64,000 bases of DNA from Hymenobacter latericoloratus. Lineage in GTDB: Bacteria; Bacteroidota; Bacteroidia; Cytophagales; Hymenobacteraceae. A program made the position numbers and the translations under genes. The notes under the pieces are model-generated. The model was given only the letters and a program-made list of their open reading frames with translations, ran no database searches and was not told the origin of the DNA. The stretch lies in NCBI RefSeq assembly GCF_014199535.1, contig NZ_JACHNV010000001.1, positions 744,001-808,000 on the forward strand. Reading direction: 5' to 3'. Position 1 is the stretch's first letter, and each line of letters starts with the position of its first letter. Positions 24,791 through 34,023 of the stretch are shown here, piece by piece.

Positions 24791-26914
24791 ATGAACGAAC
24801 GGGTCCGTTCCTTTCAATACTTCTTTACCAGTCAGGAATTCTCGGATGGTCTGCGGACCACGCTTTCCATTTTGCTGCCCGGTCTGGTACTGGGGCTGCT
24901 GGGCCACCTCACGGAAGGCCTGACCGTGTCACTGGGGGCCGTGTGCGTCAGCCTCACGGATACGCCGGGCCCCATGGTGCACAAGCGCAACGCCATGCTG
25001 GCCGCCACCTGCCTGACGGGGCTGATGGCCGTGGTGACGGGCTTTCTGCACCCCTACCCCTGGCTGCTGGGGCTGGAAATTGTGGTGTGCAGCTTCGTGT
25101 TTACCATGCTGCTGGTGTACGGCAACCGGGCCGGTGCCGTGGGCACGGCCGGGCTGCTGGTTATTATCCTGATGCTGGACAAGCCCCTGAAACCGGCCGA
25201 GGTGCTGCCCTACGCGGGCATGGTGGTAGCCGGGGGCTTGTGGTACCTGAGCCTGACCATGCTGCTGTACACGCTGCGCCCCTACCGCCCGGCCCAGCAG
25301 GCCCTCGGCGACTGTATCCGGACTATTGCCGATTTTCTGCGCCTGAAGGCCGAATTTTACCGCACCGGCACCAACCTGGAGGCCGACTACCGCCGCCTGG
25401 TAAGCCAGCAGGTAACCGTGAGCGAAAAGCAGGACGCCGTGCGCGAGCTGCTGTTCAAAACCCGCCAGACCATCAAAGAATCGACGGGCACCGGCCGCCG
25501 GCTGGTGCTCACGTTCGTGGATGTGGTGGACCTCTACGAGCAGATTACCATTACCTACCACGACTACGCGGCCCTGCACCAGCGCTTCGAGGCTACCGGC
25601 GTGCTCGACCTGATAGCCCGCGAAATTGAGGAGCACGCCGCCGAGCTGGAAAACATCGGCTTCGCCATTCAGGCCAACCACGGCTACACGGCCCGGCGCA
25701 ACCTGCTGGCGGGCCTGGAAAAACTGAAGGCCCGCATTGATGCCCTCGACGACCCCGCCCGGCCCGGCTACACCCTCATGCTCAAGAAAATTCTGGTGAA
25801 CCTGCGCAACCTCAGCCAGCGCCTTCAGGATATTCTGGCCTACTTCGATGCCAACGCCCCAGCTCCTTCCGGGCGGGAGTTGGAGTTCGGGCGCTTTGTG
25901 GGCCACCAGAGCTTCGATCTGAAGCAGCTGCGCGACCACCTGACGCTGCAGTCCGGCATTTTCCGCCACTCCATGCGCATGTTCGTGGCTTGCTCGGTGG
26001 GGCTGCTGGTGACGCAGGTTTTGTCGGGCCACCACAGCTACTGGGTTATCATGACGATTACCTACATGCTCAAGCCCGCCTTCAGCCTCACCAAAGAGCG
26101 CAATGTGCAGCGCGTGCTGGGTACGCTGGGCGGCGGCGCCCTTGGAGCCGTGGTGCTCTGGCTGATTCCGGACCACCGCGTTTTGCTGGGGCTGATGGTG
26201 CTCTTCATGCTGATTTCCTACAGTCTGGTGCGCATCAACTACCTCGTCACGGTCACCTTCATGACGCCCTTCATCCTGATTCTGTTCAGCTTTCTGGGCC
26301 TGGGCTACGTGCAGGTGGTGGAGGAGCGGGTGTTTGATACGGTGCTGGGCTGCCTGATTGCTTTTTCCACTGGTTACCTGCTGTTTCCCAACTGGGAATC
26401 GGGACAGCTGCATGACTACCTGAAGGCCGTGTTGCGCGCCAACCTGCACTACCTGCGCACCCTGCAGGAAACCCTCACCGGCTCGCCGGTGGCCTTGCTC
26501 GACTACAAGCTGGCCCGCAAGGAGGTGTACGTCAGCTCGGCCAACCTGGGCGCCGCGTTCCAGCGCATGATGTCGGAGCCGCGGGGCAAGCAGCACCGGC
26601 CCACCGAAGTGCACGAGTTTGTGGTGCTCAACCACATTCTGTCCTCCAACGTGGCGGCCATTACCTCCGCCGTGCTGGCCGGCGAGCTGGAGCCCCGCCT
26701 ACCCCTGGCCAGTCTGAAAGCCCTGCGCCAGGCCCAGCAGGCCCTGCACCGCAGCCTTCGCCGCCTCGATCCGCAGGAGCCCGAAGCCGCTTCTACCGAG
26801 CCCGCCGTGCCTACCCCGCCGGCCGTGCCCGATGCCCAGCTCATTGAGCAGCTGGAATTCATTCAGAAAGTCAGCGGCGACATCAATAAGGTGATGGAAG
26901 CGGTGCTGAAGTAG
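24791..26914 (+). CDS. FUSC-family (YccS/YhfK-like) inner-membrane protein
   Basis: 707 residues with the typical duplicated layout: an N-terminal TM bundle (about 25-165), a helical cytosolic domain (about 170-385) and a second TM bundle (about 395-525). The second bundle contains SYWVIMTITYMLKPAFSLTKERNVQRVLGTLGGG, the conserved FUSC motif also found in YccS and AaeB-type effluxers, and a cytosolic tail follows. The C-terminus (about 655-707) has a Pro/Ala/Glu linker and a final helix. YccS-type proteins are proposed transporters, but the substrate is unknown. It is a single gene; the following 258 bp before the MFS gene hold no recognisable feature except a promoter-like box at 27133. Confidence 0.88.
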   Translation: MNERVRSFQYFFTSQEFSDGLRTTLSILLPGLVLGLLGHLTEGLTVSLGAVCVSLTDTPGPMVHKRNAMLAATCLTGLMAVVTGFLHPYPWLLGLEIVVCSFVFTMLLVYGNRAGAVGTAGLLVIILMLDKPLKPAEVLPYAGMVVAGGLWYLSLTMLLYTLRPYRPAQQALGDCIRTIADFLRLKAEFYRTGTNLEADYRRLVSQQVTVSEKQDAVRELLFKTRQTIKESTGTGRRLVLTFVDVVDLYEQITITYHDYAALHQRFEATGVLDLIAREIEEHAAELENIGFAIQANHGYTARRNLLAGLEKLKARIDALDDPARPGYTLMLKKILVNLRNLSQRLQDILAYFDANAPAPSGRELEFGRFVGHQSFDLKQLRDHLTLQSGIFRHSMRMFVACSVGLLVTQVLSGHHSYWVIMTITYMLKPAFSLTKERNVQRVLGTLGGGALGAVVLWLIPDHRVLLGLMVLFMLISYSLVRINYLVTVTFMTPFILILFSFLGLGYVQVVEERVFDTVLGCLIAFSTGYLLFPNWESGQLHDYLKAVLRANLHYLRTLQETLTGSPVALLDYKLARKEVYVSSANLGAAFQRMMSEPRGKQHRPTEVHEFVVLNHILSSNVAAITSAVLAGELEPRLPLASLKALRQAQQALHRSLRRLDPQEPEAASTEPAVPTPPAVPDAQLIEQLEFIQKVSGDINKVMEAVLK

Positions 26915-27132
26915 GGTGGTAGCGCCCCGGTCCGGCGCCGCGGGTTGGCCCTCTTCCCCCGAGCTCATCGGCTACCTGGGGTTGCCGCCCCGGCCCAACG
27001 GCGCCGCCACCCGACCGGTCAGCTGCGTGCTGATTTCCGCGCGGAAGGGTTCAGCCGGCAGTCAGGGGTAGGCAGATAGGCCCATCGGGCAGGAGGCGCG
27101 GGCGTGAGGGTAGCAACTCGCCAGGATTTGCT

Positions 27133-27140
27133 TAGTTTCG
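27133..27140 (+). promoter_or_regulatory. Promoter-like box TAGTTTCG before the MFS gene
   Basis: One mismatch to TAnnTTTG (C for the last T). It supports transcription starting about 30 bases before the GTG at 27174. Tentative; no clear -33 partner. Confidence 0.3.
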
Positions 27141-27173
27141 GGGCCTATCCTGTTCACTATCAGCTTGCCGCCC

Positions 27174-28466
27174 GTGTCTCATCTTGTCCTGCGCGAAAGT
27201 ACCGGCCTGCGGTACTTCACCTTCTTCTACCTCTATGTAATGCAGGGCATTCCGGCGGGCTTCGGGCTGACGGCCGTGGTAAACTACCTGATCGGGCGGG
27301 GACTGGATTCGGCCACGGTAGCTTCCTTTTCGGCGGCCGTGGGGCTGCCCTGGACCCTGCAGTTCGTGTGGGGCCCCCTCATTGACAAGTACCAGGAGTC
27401 CATTATTGGGCAGCGCAAGCACTGGGTGCTGCTCACGCAGTTGCTGGCGGCCGTGGCCTCGTTGGTACTGCTGCTGGTGCGCAACCCCGCCAGCCAGCTC
27501 CGGCTGCTGCTGCTGGCCTTTGTGGTGCACAGCGTGTTTGCCTCCGTGCAGGACGCCAGCGTGGATGCCATTGCCATTGCGGTGGTTCCGGAGCCGGAGC
27601 GGGGTAGGGTGAATGCCTTTATGCGCGGGGGCTTTCTGCTGGGCTCTTCGCTGGGGGCGGCGGGGCTATCGTGGATGCTGCACCGCTACGGGTTTTTTCA
27701 GGCGGCGCTGGCGCAGTCGGGGGCGCTACTGGCTTTCACGGTGCTCACGTTTTTTATTCGCCTGGAGCGCACTGATCGGCTGGTGCCGCGCTTCGGGGCC
27801 CTACCCCCCGGCGCGCGCCGCAACGCCGATAATCCGCCGGTGGCCTGGCTGTTCCGGGAGCTGTACCGCGCCATTACGGAGCCGCGCACGCTGCGGCTGT
27901 TTGGAATTATTGCGCTGGCCTACCTCTGCTTTGGGGTATTTGGCTGGGCTTATTCCTACCACCTGATTCATGAGCTGCACTGGCCCGATAGTGACGTGTC
28001 GGTTCTGCAGGGCAGCTGGGGTAGTGCGGCTACGCTGTGCCTGATTGTAGCCGGCGGCGTGCTGGCCGACCGCCTCGGGGCGGCCCGGCTGCAGCGCTGG
28101 GTGATGCTAGGGCTGGGTTGTTTTCTGGTGGTGTTCTGCGGGTTGAGCTTCTGGTGGCATTACCGGCCGGTGGCTACCCTGGGGTTGCTGGTCTGGAACC
28201 TGGCCGACCCCAGCCTGAGCGTGGCGGCCCTGCCCCTGCTCATGGCCCTGTGCCGTCCGCGCATCGAAGGCTCGCAGTTTACTACCTACATGGCGCTGGT
28301 GAACCTGTGCGGGGTCAGCGGCTCCTACGTAACGGGTTGGGCCCTGAAGGTGGTATCGGCGCCGGGGCTGGGGCTGGGGTGTGGGGTAGTGGTGCTGGGC
28401 CTCTGGGCCGTGCTGCGCCGCCAGGCGCGGCCCGCACGGCCCGCTGAGCTGAGGGCGGCTTCCTAG
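27174..28466 (+). CDS. AmpG-like major facilitator superfamily permease
   Basis: 430 residues from the GTG at 27174 (MSHLVLRESTGLRYFTFFYL); a TTG nine bases upstream is the alternative. There are about 12 hydrophobic segments. MQGIPAGF, GLPWTLQFVWGPLIDKYQ and SVFASVQDASVDAIAI are typical of the AmpG/PAT subgroup, which imports peptidoglycan-derived muropeptides or related substrates. No beta-lactamase or muropeptide-recycling gene is adjacent, so the substrate is inferred from the family only. The stop codon overlaps the stop of the convergent kinase gene (shared CTAG at 28463-28466). Confidence 0.84.
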   Translation: MSHLVLRESTGLRYFTFFYLYVMQGIPAGFGLTAVVNYLIGRGLDSATVASFSAAVGLPWTLQFVWGPLIDKYQESIIGQRKHWVLLTQLLAAVASLVLLLVRNPASQLRLLLLAFVVHSVFASVQDASVDAIAIAVVPEPERGRVNAFMRGGFLLGSSLGAAGLSWMLHRYGFFQAALAQSGALLAFTVLTFFIRLERTDRLVPRFGALPPGARRNADNPPVAWLFRELYRAITEPRTLRLFGIIALAYLCFGVFGWAYSYHLIHELHWPDSDVSVLQGSWGSAATLCLIVAGGVLADRLGAARLQRWVMLGLGCFLVVFCGLSFWWHYRPVATLGLLVWNLADPSLSVAALPLLMALCRPRIEGSQFTTYMALVNLCGVSGSYVTGWALKVVSAPGLGLGCGVVVLGLWAVLRRQARPARPAELRAAS

Positions 28467-30394
28467 CAAGGCACTTGTACGGTGATGCAGGTACCCCCGG
28501 CCGTGCTGTCCACGCTCAGTTGCCCGCGTAGGTAATCAACGCGGGCCTGCACCCCGCGCAGGCCAATGCCTTTGGCCGTTTTGCTTTGGTCGAAGCCCCG
28601 GCCGTTGTCCTGCACCCGAATGTGCAGGGCGGCGGGCAAGCGCTGCAGCTCCACTTGCACCGTGGTGGCGCCGGCATGCCGCACGGCGTTGTTGAGCAGC
28701 TCGGCCGCAATGCGGTAGGCTACCTGCTGCAGGGCAGCCGGCAGCTCATCGAGGGTTTCGGGAGCGTGCAGGTGTACAGTGGGGCCGCCGTAGAGGTTGA
28801 GCAGCTCGGCGAGGGTAGCCAGTGCCTCGCGCAGACTGCCCGCACCCGGCTCGGCCGGCAGCAGGGTGTGGCTGAAAGTGCGCACTTCGTCGGTGAGGTG
28901 GCGCAGCAGCAGCTCGGTCTGGTGGCCGGCGGCGGCGGCTTCCGGTGAGGCTGCCAGAGCCTGGCGCAACGCCGGTCCCTGCCAGGCAAAGTGCAGGGCG
29001 GCTAAATTGGGCCCAATGGCATCGTGCAGCTCCCGGGCCAGCTGCCTGCGCTCTTCTTCCTGGGCCGCAATCAGGCGGGCGCCCTGGGCGTTGCGCTGGT
29101 GCAACTGCCGGATGCGCAGGCGGGCATTCTGGCGCAGGGTGTGGCGGAAACGGCCCGTCAGCAGTGCGCTCAGCACCAGCAGCTCCAGAAACAGGCCCCA
29201 GGCCAGGGGGTTCGGGTAAATAGGGTTGAAGCTGCTTAGGCCCACATGGTTGCTCCAGAAAACAGCAAAGCCCGTGAAGAAGAACAGATAGGTAAGGGCA
29301 TAGTACGCCGCCAGGTTTCGGCGGGGCCGGGAGCGGGCCACCAGCAGCAGCGCAGCCCACCCGTACGCAAACAGGCTGAGCAAGAGCACCTCGCGCCCGA
29401 TATTCAGCACCTGCAGGAAGGCCAGACTATGCCGTACGGCCCACGGGGCCAGCGCCGCGTACAGCCCCACAAACCCCACGGCCCCCAACGCCAGTAGGCT
29501 GCCGGCCCGGTGCAGCCGGGGCCAGCCGCGGCGCAGGCGCACAAACAGCTGCATAATCCGGATGCCCGTTGCGGCGGCCAGCACCATGAAATTAAACTGC
29601 CCCACCGTCCAGAGCAGCTGGTAGGGCGCCGTGGGCAGCACCAGGGCATCCAGCCCGTCCTCCATCATCAGGAACACCGTCACGCACACCACGTAGGCCA
29701 CGTACCACACATGAATTCTGTCGCGCAGGAAGGCAAACAGCACCAGGTTGAACAGGGCGCTACCCAGGTAAAAACCCAGCAGCCAGACCCAGTGCCGCTC
29801 AAACGGAAAGGTCATCTCCCAGGCCAGGAAGTGTTCCGCGGTTTCAATGTAGGTAGGCAGATAGAGGGCACCGGCGTGCAGATCGATGCGCAGGTAGAGC
29901 ACGGCTGTTTCCTGGGGCTCCAGCGCAAACGGGAAACTCAGGGAGCGAGCCGGGTAGGCCCGCTCGGCGGCCGGCACCCAGGAGCTGGCCGCCCCCAGCT
30001 GCCGGAAAGTGGCTTCGCCCGGACGCCGACAGTACAACGCGGCGCTATCGGTGAAGTTGAAAATGCTCCACAGAAAGCGCAGGCGCAGCGTATCGGTGTT
30101 GCGCACCACCAGCCGCAGCCACACCCGCTCGTGGCGCAGGCCCAGGTTCAGGGTTTTGTGCCAGGGCCCGGCCCGAAACTTGCCGGCCCGCCACTGGGCT
30201 TCCACCTGCTCCGGGTTAACCGGCTCCGTAAACGGCTCGGTGTAGTAGCGGCAGGCCTCCGAAAGGTGGGCGCCCTTCGGGTCCTTGAGCAGCAGCGTAT
30301 CGCGCAGGGGGCCGGGTGGGGCCGCGGCCTGGCTTGGCCGGGGAAGGAGCAACCAGCAACTCAGGAGCAGAATGGGCAGAAGACGGAGCCACAT
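28463..30394 (-). CDS. 7TMR-DISM-type sensor histidine kinase (HisKA_3 / NarL family), orphan
   Basis: 643 residues. A signal peptide (LRLLPILLLSCWLLLPRPSQA) is followed by a periplasmic 7TMR-DISM extracellular 2-like beta domain (about 35-190), then seven TM helices (about 200-400). The coiled dimerisation helix carries the phospho-acceptor His in EEERRQLARELHDAIGPNL, typical of HisKA_3. The HATPase_c domain has ELLNNAVRHAG (N box), DNGRGF (G1) and GIGLRGVQARV (G2). HisKA_3 kinases normally pair with a LuxR/NarL-type regulator, and none is adjacent. Its start is next to a short AT-rich stretch (30425-30470) that probably contains the promoter. Confidence 0.92.
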   Translation of the reverse strand: MWLRLLPILLLSCWLLLPRPSQAAAPPGPLRDTLLLKDPKGAHLSEACRYYTEPFTEPVNPEQVEAQWRAGKFRAGPWHKTLNLGLRHERVWLRLVVRNTDTLRLRFLWSIFNFTDSAALYCRRPGEATFRQLGAASSWVPAAERAYPARSLSFPFALEPQETAVLYLRIDLHAGALYLPTYIETAEHFLAWEMTFPFERHWVWLLGFYLGSALFNLVLFAFLRDRIHVWYVAYVVCVTVFLMMEDGLDALVLPTAPYQLLWTVGQFNFMVLAAATGIRIMQLFVRLRRGWPRLHRAGSLLALGAVGFVGLYAALAPWAVRHSLAFLQVLNIGREVLLLSLFAYGWAALLLVARSRPRRNLAAYYALTYLFFFTGFAVFWSNHVGLSSFNPIYPNPLAWGLFLELLVLSALLTGRFRHTLRQNARLRIRQLHQRNAQGARLIAAQEEERRQLARELHDAIGPNLAALHFAWQGPALRQALAASPEAAAAGHQTELLLRHLTDEVRTFSHTLLPAEPGAGSLREALATLAELLNLYGGPTVHLHAPETLDELPAALQQVAYRIAAELLNNAVRHAGATTVQVELQRLPAALHIRVQDNGRGFDQSKTAKGIGLRGVQARVDYLRGQLSVDSTAGGTCITVQVPC

Positions 30395-30596
30395 GGGAGG
30401 AGAGCCAAGGGAGGATCTGTCTTCGTAAGTAACTACTTTTTATAGCAAAATAAATATGTTTTAATAGTTGCTAAGCCGCCCCCCCCGGTTCCGGTCCCTG
30501 CATAACCCGGCGTGCTTCCGGCTGGCTGCTGATTTCCTGGAGTTTCAGCGCTTCGGGGCCAAAGATGCGGTAACGAACGAGCGCCGGCCGGGGCGC

Positions 30597-31733
30597 TTAG
30601 TAGTAGGTATAGCGGTACTCGTAGCGCACCACGGAATGGCCATTGTCCTGGGTTTCGGTGAGGAGCAGGCCCTTGGCAGAATACGTTTTGGTGGTAACCA
30701 GGTGCAGGTTCGGTCGGGCCGGTATCCCAGCCGGTGCCGGCGGAAAACCGGCCTGAATTTCTTCGCGCACCAGCTGGCCCCGGTGGTCGTACTGGTACAG
30801 CCTCCGGCTGGTAGTAGCGGAAACGGTGGTAAGGGTGCCGTACTGGCCCTGGGTGCTGACGGGGGCTGGCTCAGACGGCCACTGGCGGTTTTCAGTTGTA
30901 ATGAGCTGGCCCCGTGCGTCGTACCCAAAGAGGGTGGTGGGTTGGTAGCGGCCCTTGGGGCGGAAGCCCGGCCGAGCCGGCCGGGGCTGCGGAACCGGCT
31001 CAAAAGATACCTCGCCGCTTTCGGTCAACGCTTTCTGTTTATAAATGAAATACAGCGCTTCGTGCACCCGCGCCTGGCCGGTTGCGTCGTACCCGAACAA
31101 GTCGAGGCGGGTGGTATCGGGGCCGGCCGTGTACTTCCTCGACACGAGGCGGGTCAGGGTGTAACCCTGGCGCACTTGGGGCTGATGCAGCTCCGCCGTG
31201 CCCACCAGCGTATCGGCGTGGTAGCGGTGCGTAACGGAGCTGTACAAGTGGTTAGGTGCCTCCGAGAGGTCGTGGTATGCAGTGTAGGTGTTGTGTACGG
31301 GGTCCATCACCTCCCGAACCTGGTAGGGGTAGCCGGGGGAAGGCAACTGCACAAGCTCAACCAAGCGGTTGCGGGCATCATAGCGGCGCAAGGCGCGGGT
31401 CCGGAAAGTGGGGTCGTACGTCAGGACCTTGTTGCCGCGGCGGTCCAGCTCTACGTATTCCACTGAATCTATTTCGCCGGTCTTTTCCTGCATCTGAAGC
31501 TTGGTGATACTCCGGACCTTGTTGCGGGCATACGCCGTGCGCGCCAGCGAGTCGGGCCGGCTGATGCCCCAATTGCCGCTGGGCACCAGGGCTATCAGCG
31601 GCAGCTGGAAAGGCACCGACATGGTTATCGTTTCCGTTTGGCTGGTGTCCGCCAGGATGGTTTGCTGGCCCTGGCTGGTAAGAGCAGGTAGGCAGAGGAT
31701 ACTACCGGCGAGGTATCGGAAAGAGAAAGGCAT
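30597..31733 (-). CDS. Exported protein with YD/RHS-like repeats, function unknown
   Basis: 378 residues. A signal peptide (FRYLAGSILCLPALTSQGQ) precedes a region with repeated short motifs of the YD type: RRYDARNRLVELVQ, LFGYDARGQLITTENR, YQYDHRGQLVREEI, plus YSAKGLLLTETQD. These resemble isolated RHS/YD repeats, which form beta-strands in shell-like or wall-associated proteins, but there are too few for a complete RHS cocoon and no C-terminal toxin. I do not recognise a family. The gene is transcribed alone; its neighbour, the S9 peptidase, is on the same strand and separated by a terminator at 31791. Confidence 0.72.
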   Translation of the reverse strand: MPFSFRYLAGSILCLPALTSQGQQTILADTSQTETITMSVPFQLPLIALVPSGNWGISRPDSLARTAYARNKVRSITKLQMQEKTGEIDSVEYVELDRRGNKVLTYDPTFRTRALRRYDARNRLVELVQLPSPGYPYQVREVMDPVHNTYTAYHDLSEAPNHLYSSVTHRYHADTLVGTAELHQPQVRQGYTLTRLVSRKYTAGPDTTRLDLFGYDATGQARVHEALYFIYKQKALTESGEVSFEPVPQPRPARPGFRPKGRYQPTTLFGYDARGQLITTENRQWPSEPAPVSTQGQYGTLTTVSATTSRRLYQYDHRGQLVREEIQAGFPPAPAGIPARPNLHLVTTKTYSAKGLLLTETQDNGHSVVRYEYRYTYY

Positions 31734-31790
31734 AGCGCGTAAGAATAAAGTAGCGGGCTAAAAGTAGGGCTTTTGAGGTCAGTGCGCAAA

Positions 31791-31821
31791 AAAGCCTACC
31801 CAGGCGGGCTGGGTAGGCTTT
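31791..31821 (-). terminator. Hairpin terminator after the S9 peptidase gene
   Basis: AAAGCCTACCCA and its complement flank a 7-base loop; on the minus strand the right arm runs into TTTTTTGCG. It lies 22 bp beyond the peptidase stop codon. Confidence 0.85.
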
Positions 31822-31842
31822 GTTATCAGGAAGGGGGTAGGG

Positions 31843-33900
31843 CTACTTAGCCGCCTGACCCTCGGGTTTCAGGGTGCGGGCCAGCCACTCAAAGAACACC
31901 CGGTTCCAGAGCACCGAGTTCTGGGGCTTCGAAATCCAATGGCCTTCGTTGGGGAAGTACAGAAAACGGCTCGGGATGCCGCGCAGCTGGGCCGTGCCAA
32001 AGGCCTGCATGCCCTGGTCCTCGGGTACCCGGAAGTCCTTGCCGCCGTGAATCACGAGCAGGGGCGTGTCCCAGTTTTTGGCGAAGAGCTGGGGGTTGAA
32101 ATCGGTGTAGCTTTTGTGGAGGGTAGCATCCCAGGGTGCGCCGCCCATGTCGTGCTTGGCGAAGAACACTTCCTCGGTGCTGGGGTACCAGCTGGTGAGG
32201 TTGTAGAGGCCGGCGTGGGCAATAAAGGTCTTGAAGCGGCCTTCGTGCTTGCCCGCCAGCTGGTACACCGAGTAGCCGCCGTAGGAAGCGCCCACGCAGC
32301 CCCGGCGGTCCTTGTCCACGTAGGGCTCCTGGCTTATGGCGTCAATGGCCGAGAGGTAGTCGCGGATGGGCTGCCCACCCCAGTCGCCCGAAATGCTGTT
32401 GTTCCACTCCGTGCCGAAGCCCGGCAGGCCGCGGCGGTTCGGGGCCACTACAATGTAGCCGCCTGCGGCCAGCAGCTGGAAATTCCAGCGGTACGAGAAG
32501 CTCTGGGTGATGGGGCTTTGCGGCCCACCCTGGCAATACAATAGGGTAGGGTACTTTTTGCTTGGGTCGAAGTCAGGTGGGTAGATAACGTACACCTGCA
32601 TCTGCTTGCCATCAGTGGTGCGTACCCAGCGGGCTTCGGTTTTGCCGGTTTTCACGCCCGCCAGTTCCTGCTCATTGATGCGGGTAAGCGGGGTTTCGCG
32701 GCCGGTTTTCAGGTCGAGACGCACCAGGTCGGCGGGCTGGGCCTGGGTGGTTTTATTGGCAATGGCTACATCTGGGCCGGCCAGCTCGAAGGAGTTGTAG
32801 TTCTGAGCGCCTTTGGTCAGCTGCTTCAGCTTGCCGCCCTTGCTCGGAATGGAAAACAGCTGCTCGGTGCCTTCCAGCACGCTCAGAAAGTAGAGGGTCT
32901 TGCCATCGGGGCTCCAGCGAATGTTGGCCGCCGACTGCTCCGAGCCTTTCGTAATATCCTCGCGCTTCCGGGTCTTGAAGTCATACACCACAATGCCGTT
33001 ACGGTCCGACTCGAAGCCGGGAGTAGCCATGCTCAGCCACGCTACCTTGGTGCCATCGGGCGAGAAAACGGGCTCCACGTCGTAGCCGCCCAGCCCCTCC
33101 GAGAGGTTCTGGGTGTTGCCCTCCCGGATGTCGTAGAGGTAGATATCGGAGTTGGTGCTTTCGGCCTCGGCCTTGCCGTAGAGCTTGCGCGAGGTGTAGG
33201 CCAGCCGGTAGCCGTCGGGCGAAAACGCCAGCTGCTCGGAGCCGCCCAGCGGGGCCAGGGGCGCGTCAAACCGCTCACCGGGCATCACATCCTTGCCGTA
33301 ACCGGTGGGCCGGCCATCGTCGCCGAGGGGCTGAAAGAAGACGTGGCTCGACTTATAGTCGTCCCACACGTTCCAGTGGCGGTAGTTCAAATCGTCGATG
33401 ATGCGGGCGTCGGCCTTGGGCAGATCGGGGTACCAGTCCTGCACGGCTTTGCCGGTTTTCACGTCCTGGGTGTACAGAATGAACTTGCCGGTGGGCGCGT
33501 ACTTCAGGTTGGCCAGGCCCTCGTCGGGAAACTCGCTCAGCTTTTGCTTGCCCGAGCCATCGGCGTTCATCACGTAAAGCTGCTCCGTGCCGCCTTCCCC
33601 GGAAAGAAAGGTCAGCTTGCCATCGGGCCGCCAGTTCAGGGTGCTTTCCGAACCCGGCGTGTTCGTGAGCTGCCGGGCCGGGCCGCCCGCTACCGGCACC
33701 ACCCAGATATCGGCCTGGCTTTTGTTTTCACTGAGGTTGTAGCGCGTCACGGTGTAGGCCACCGTTTTGCGGTCCGGCGACACCTGCATTTCGCCCAGGC
33801 GGCCCAGCTTCCAGAGCAGCTCGGGGGTATACACAGTGCTTGGTTGAGCGGCGGCGGCCAGCGGCAACAACGCCAGCGCCGTCAGGAAAGGTCTTTTCAT
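31843..33900 (-). CDS. S9-family exported peptidase (acylaminoacyl/dipeptidyl peptidase type)
   Basis: 685 residues with a signal peptide (MKRPFLTALALLPLAAAAQ). The N-terminal half is a WD40/TolB-like beta-propeller with repeated SPDG/RPDGK/SPDGTKVAW motifs. The C-terminal alpha/beta hydrolase domain carries the Ser nucleophile in VGASYGGYS, the Asp in HGGKDFRVP and the His in NEGHWI. This is the prolyl-oligopeptidase (S9C-like) architecture used for di-, tri- or N-acyl peptide cleavage in the periplasm. Exact specificity (DPP5 versus acylaminoacyl peptidase) is not decided. It is divergent from the LysR gene at 34024 across 123 bp, and a terminator follows. Confidence 0.92.
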   Translation of the reverse strand: MKRPFLTALALLPLAAAAQPSTVYTPELLWKLGRLGEMQVSPDRKTVAYTVTRYNLSENKSQADIWVVPVAGGPARQLTNTPGSESTLNWRPDGKLTFLSGEGGTEQLYVMNADGSGKQKLSEFPDEGLANLKYAPTGKFILYTQDVKTGKAVQDWYPDLPKADARIIDDLNYRHWNVWDDYKSSHVFFQPLGDDGRPTGYGKDVMPGERFDAPLAPLGGSEQLAFSPDGYRLAYTSRKLYGKAEAESTNSDIYLYDIREGNTQNLSEGLGGYDVEPVFSPDGTKVAWLSMATPGFESDRNGIVVYDFKTRKREDITKGSEQSAANIRWSPDGKTLYFLSVLEGTEQLFSIPSKGGKLKQLTKGAQNYNSFELAGPDVAIANKTTQAQPADLVRLDLKTGRETPLTRINEQELAGVKTGKTEARWVRTTDGKQMQVYVIYPPDFDPSKKYPTLLYCQGGPQSPITQSFSYRWNFQLLAAGGYIVVAPNRRGLPGFGTEWNNSISGDWGGQPIRDYLSAIDAISQEPYVDKDRRGCVGASYGGYSVYQLAGKHEGRFKTFIAHAGLYNLTSWYPSTEEVFFAKHDMGGAPWDATLHKSYTDFNPQLFAKNWDTPLLVIHGGKDFRVPEDQGMQAFGTAQLRGIPSRFLYFPNEGHWISKPQNSVLWNRVFFEWLARTLKPEGQAAK

Positions 33901-34023
33901 GGGGTGGATTCAGGGAAACAAAGGAAAGAAGCAAGGTAGGCAGAAGCAGGTTTGCATCAGCGGAAGGGGGTAGGCCGGCGGGGCTGCTCTTGCCCTGTTC
34001 GCCCACCCCCGTACCTTGCATCT

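Noticed and set aside
30468-31466. Plus-strand reading frame of 332 residues
   Set aside because: It overlaps the YD-repeat gene on the minus strand, which has a signal peptide and repeated motifs.
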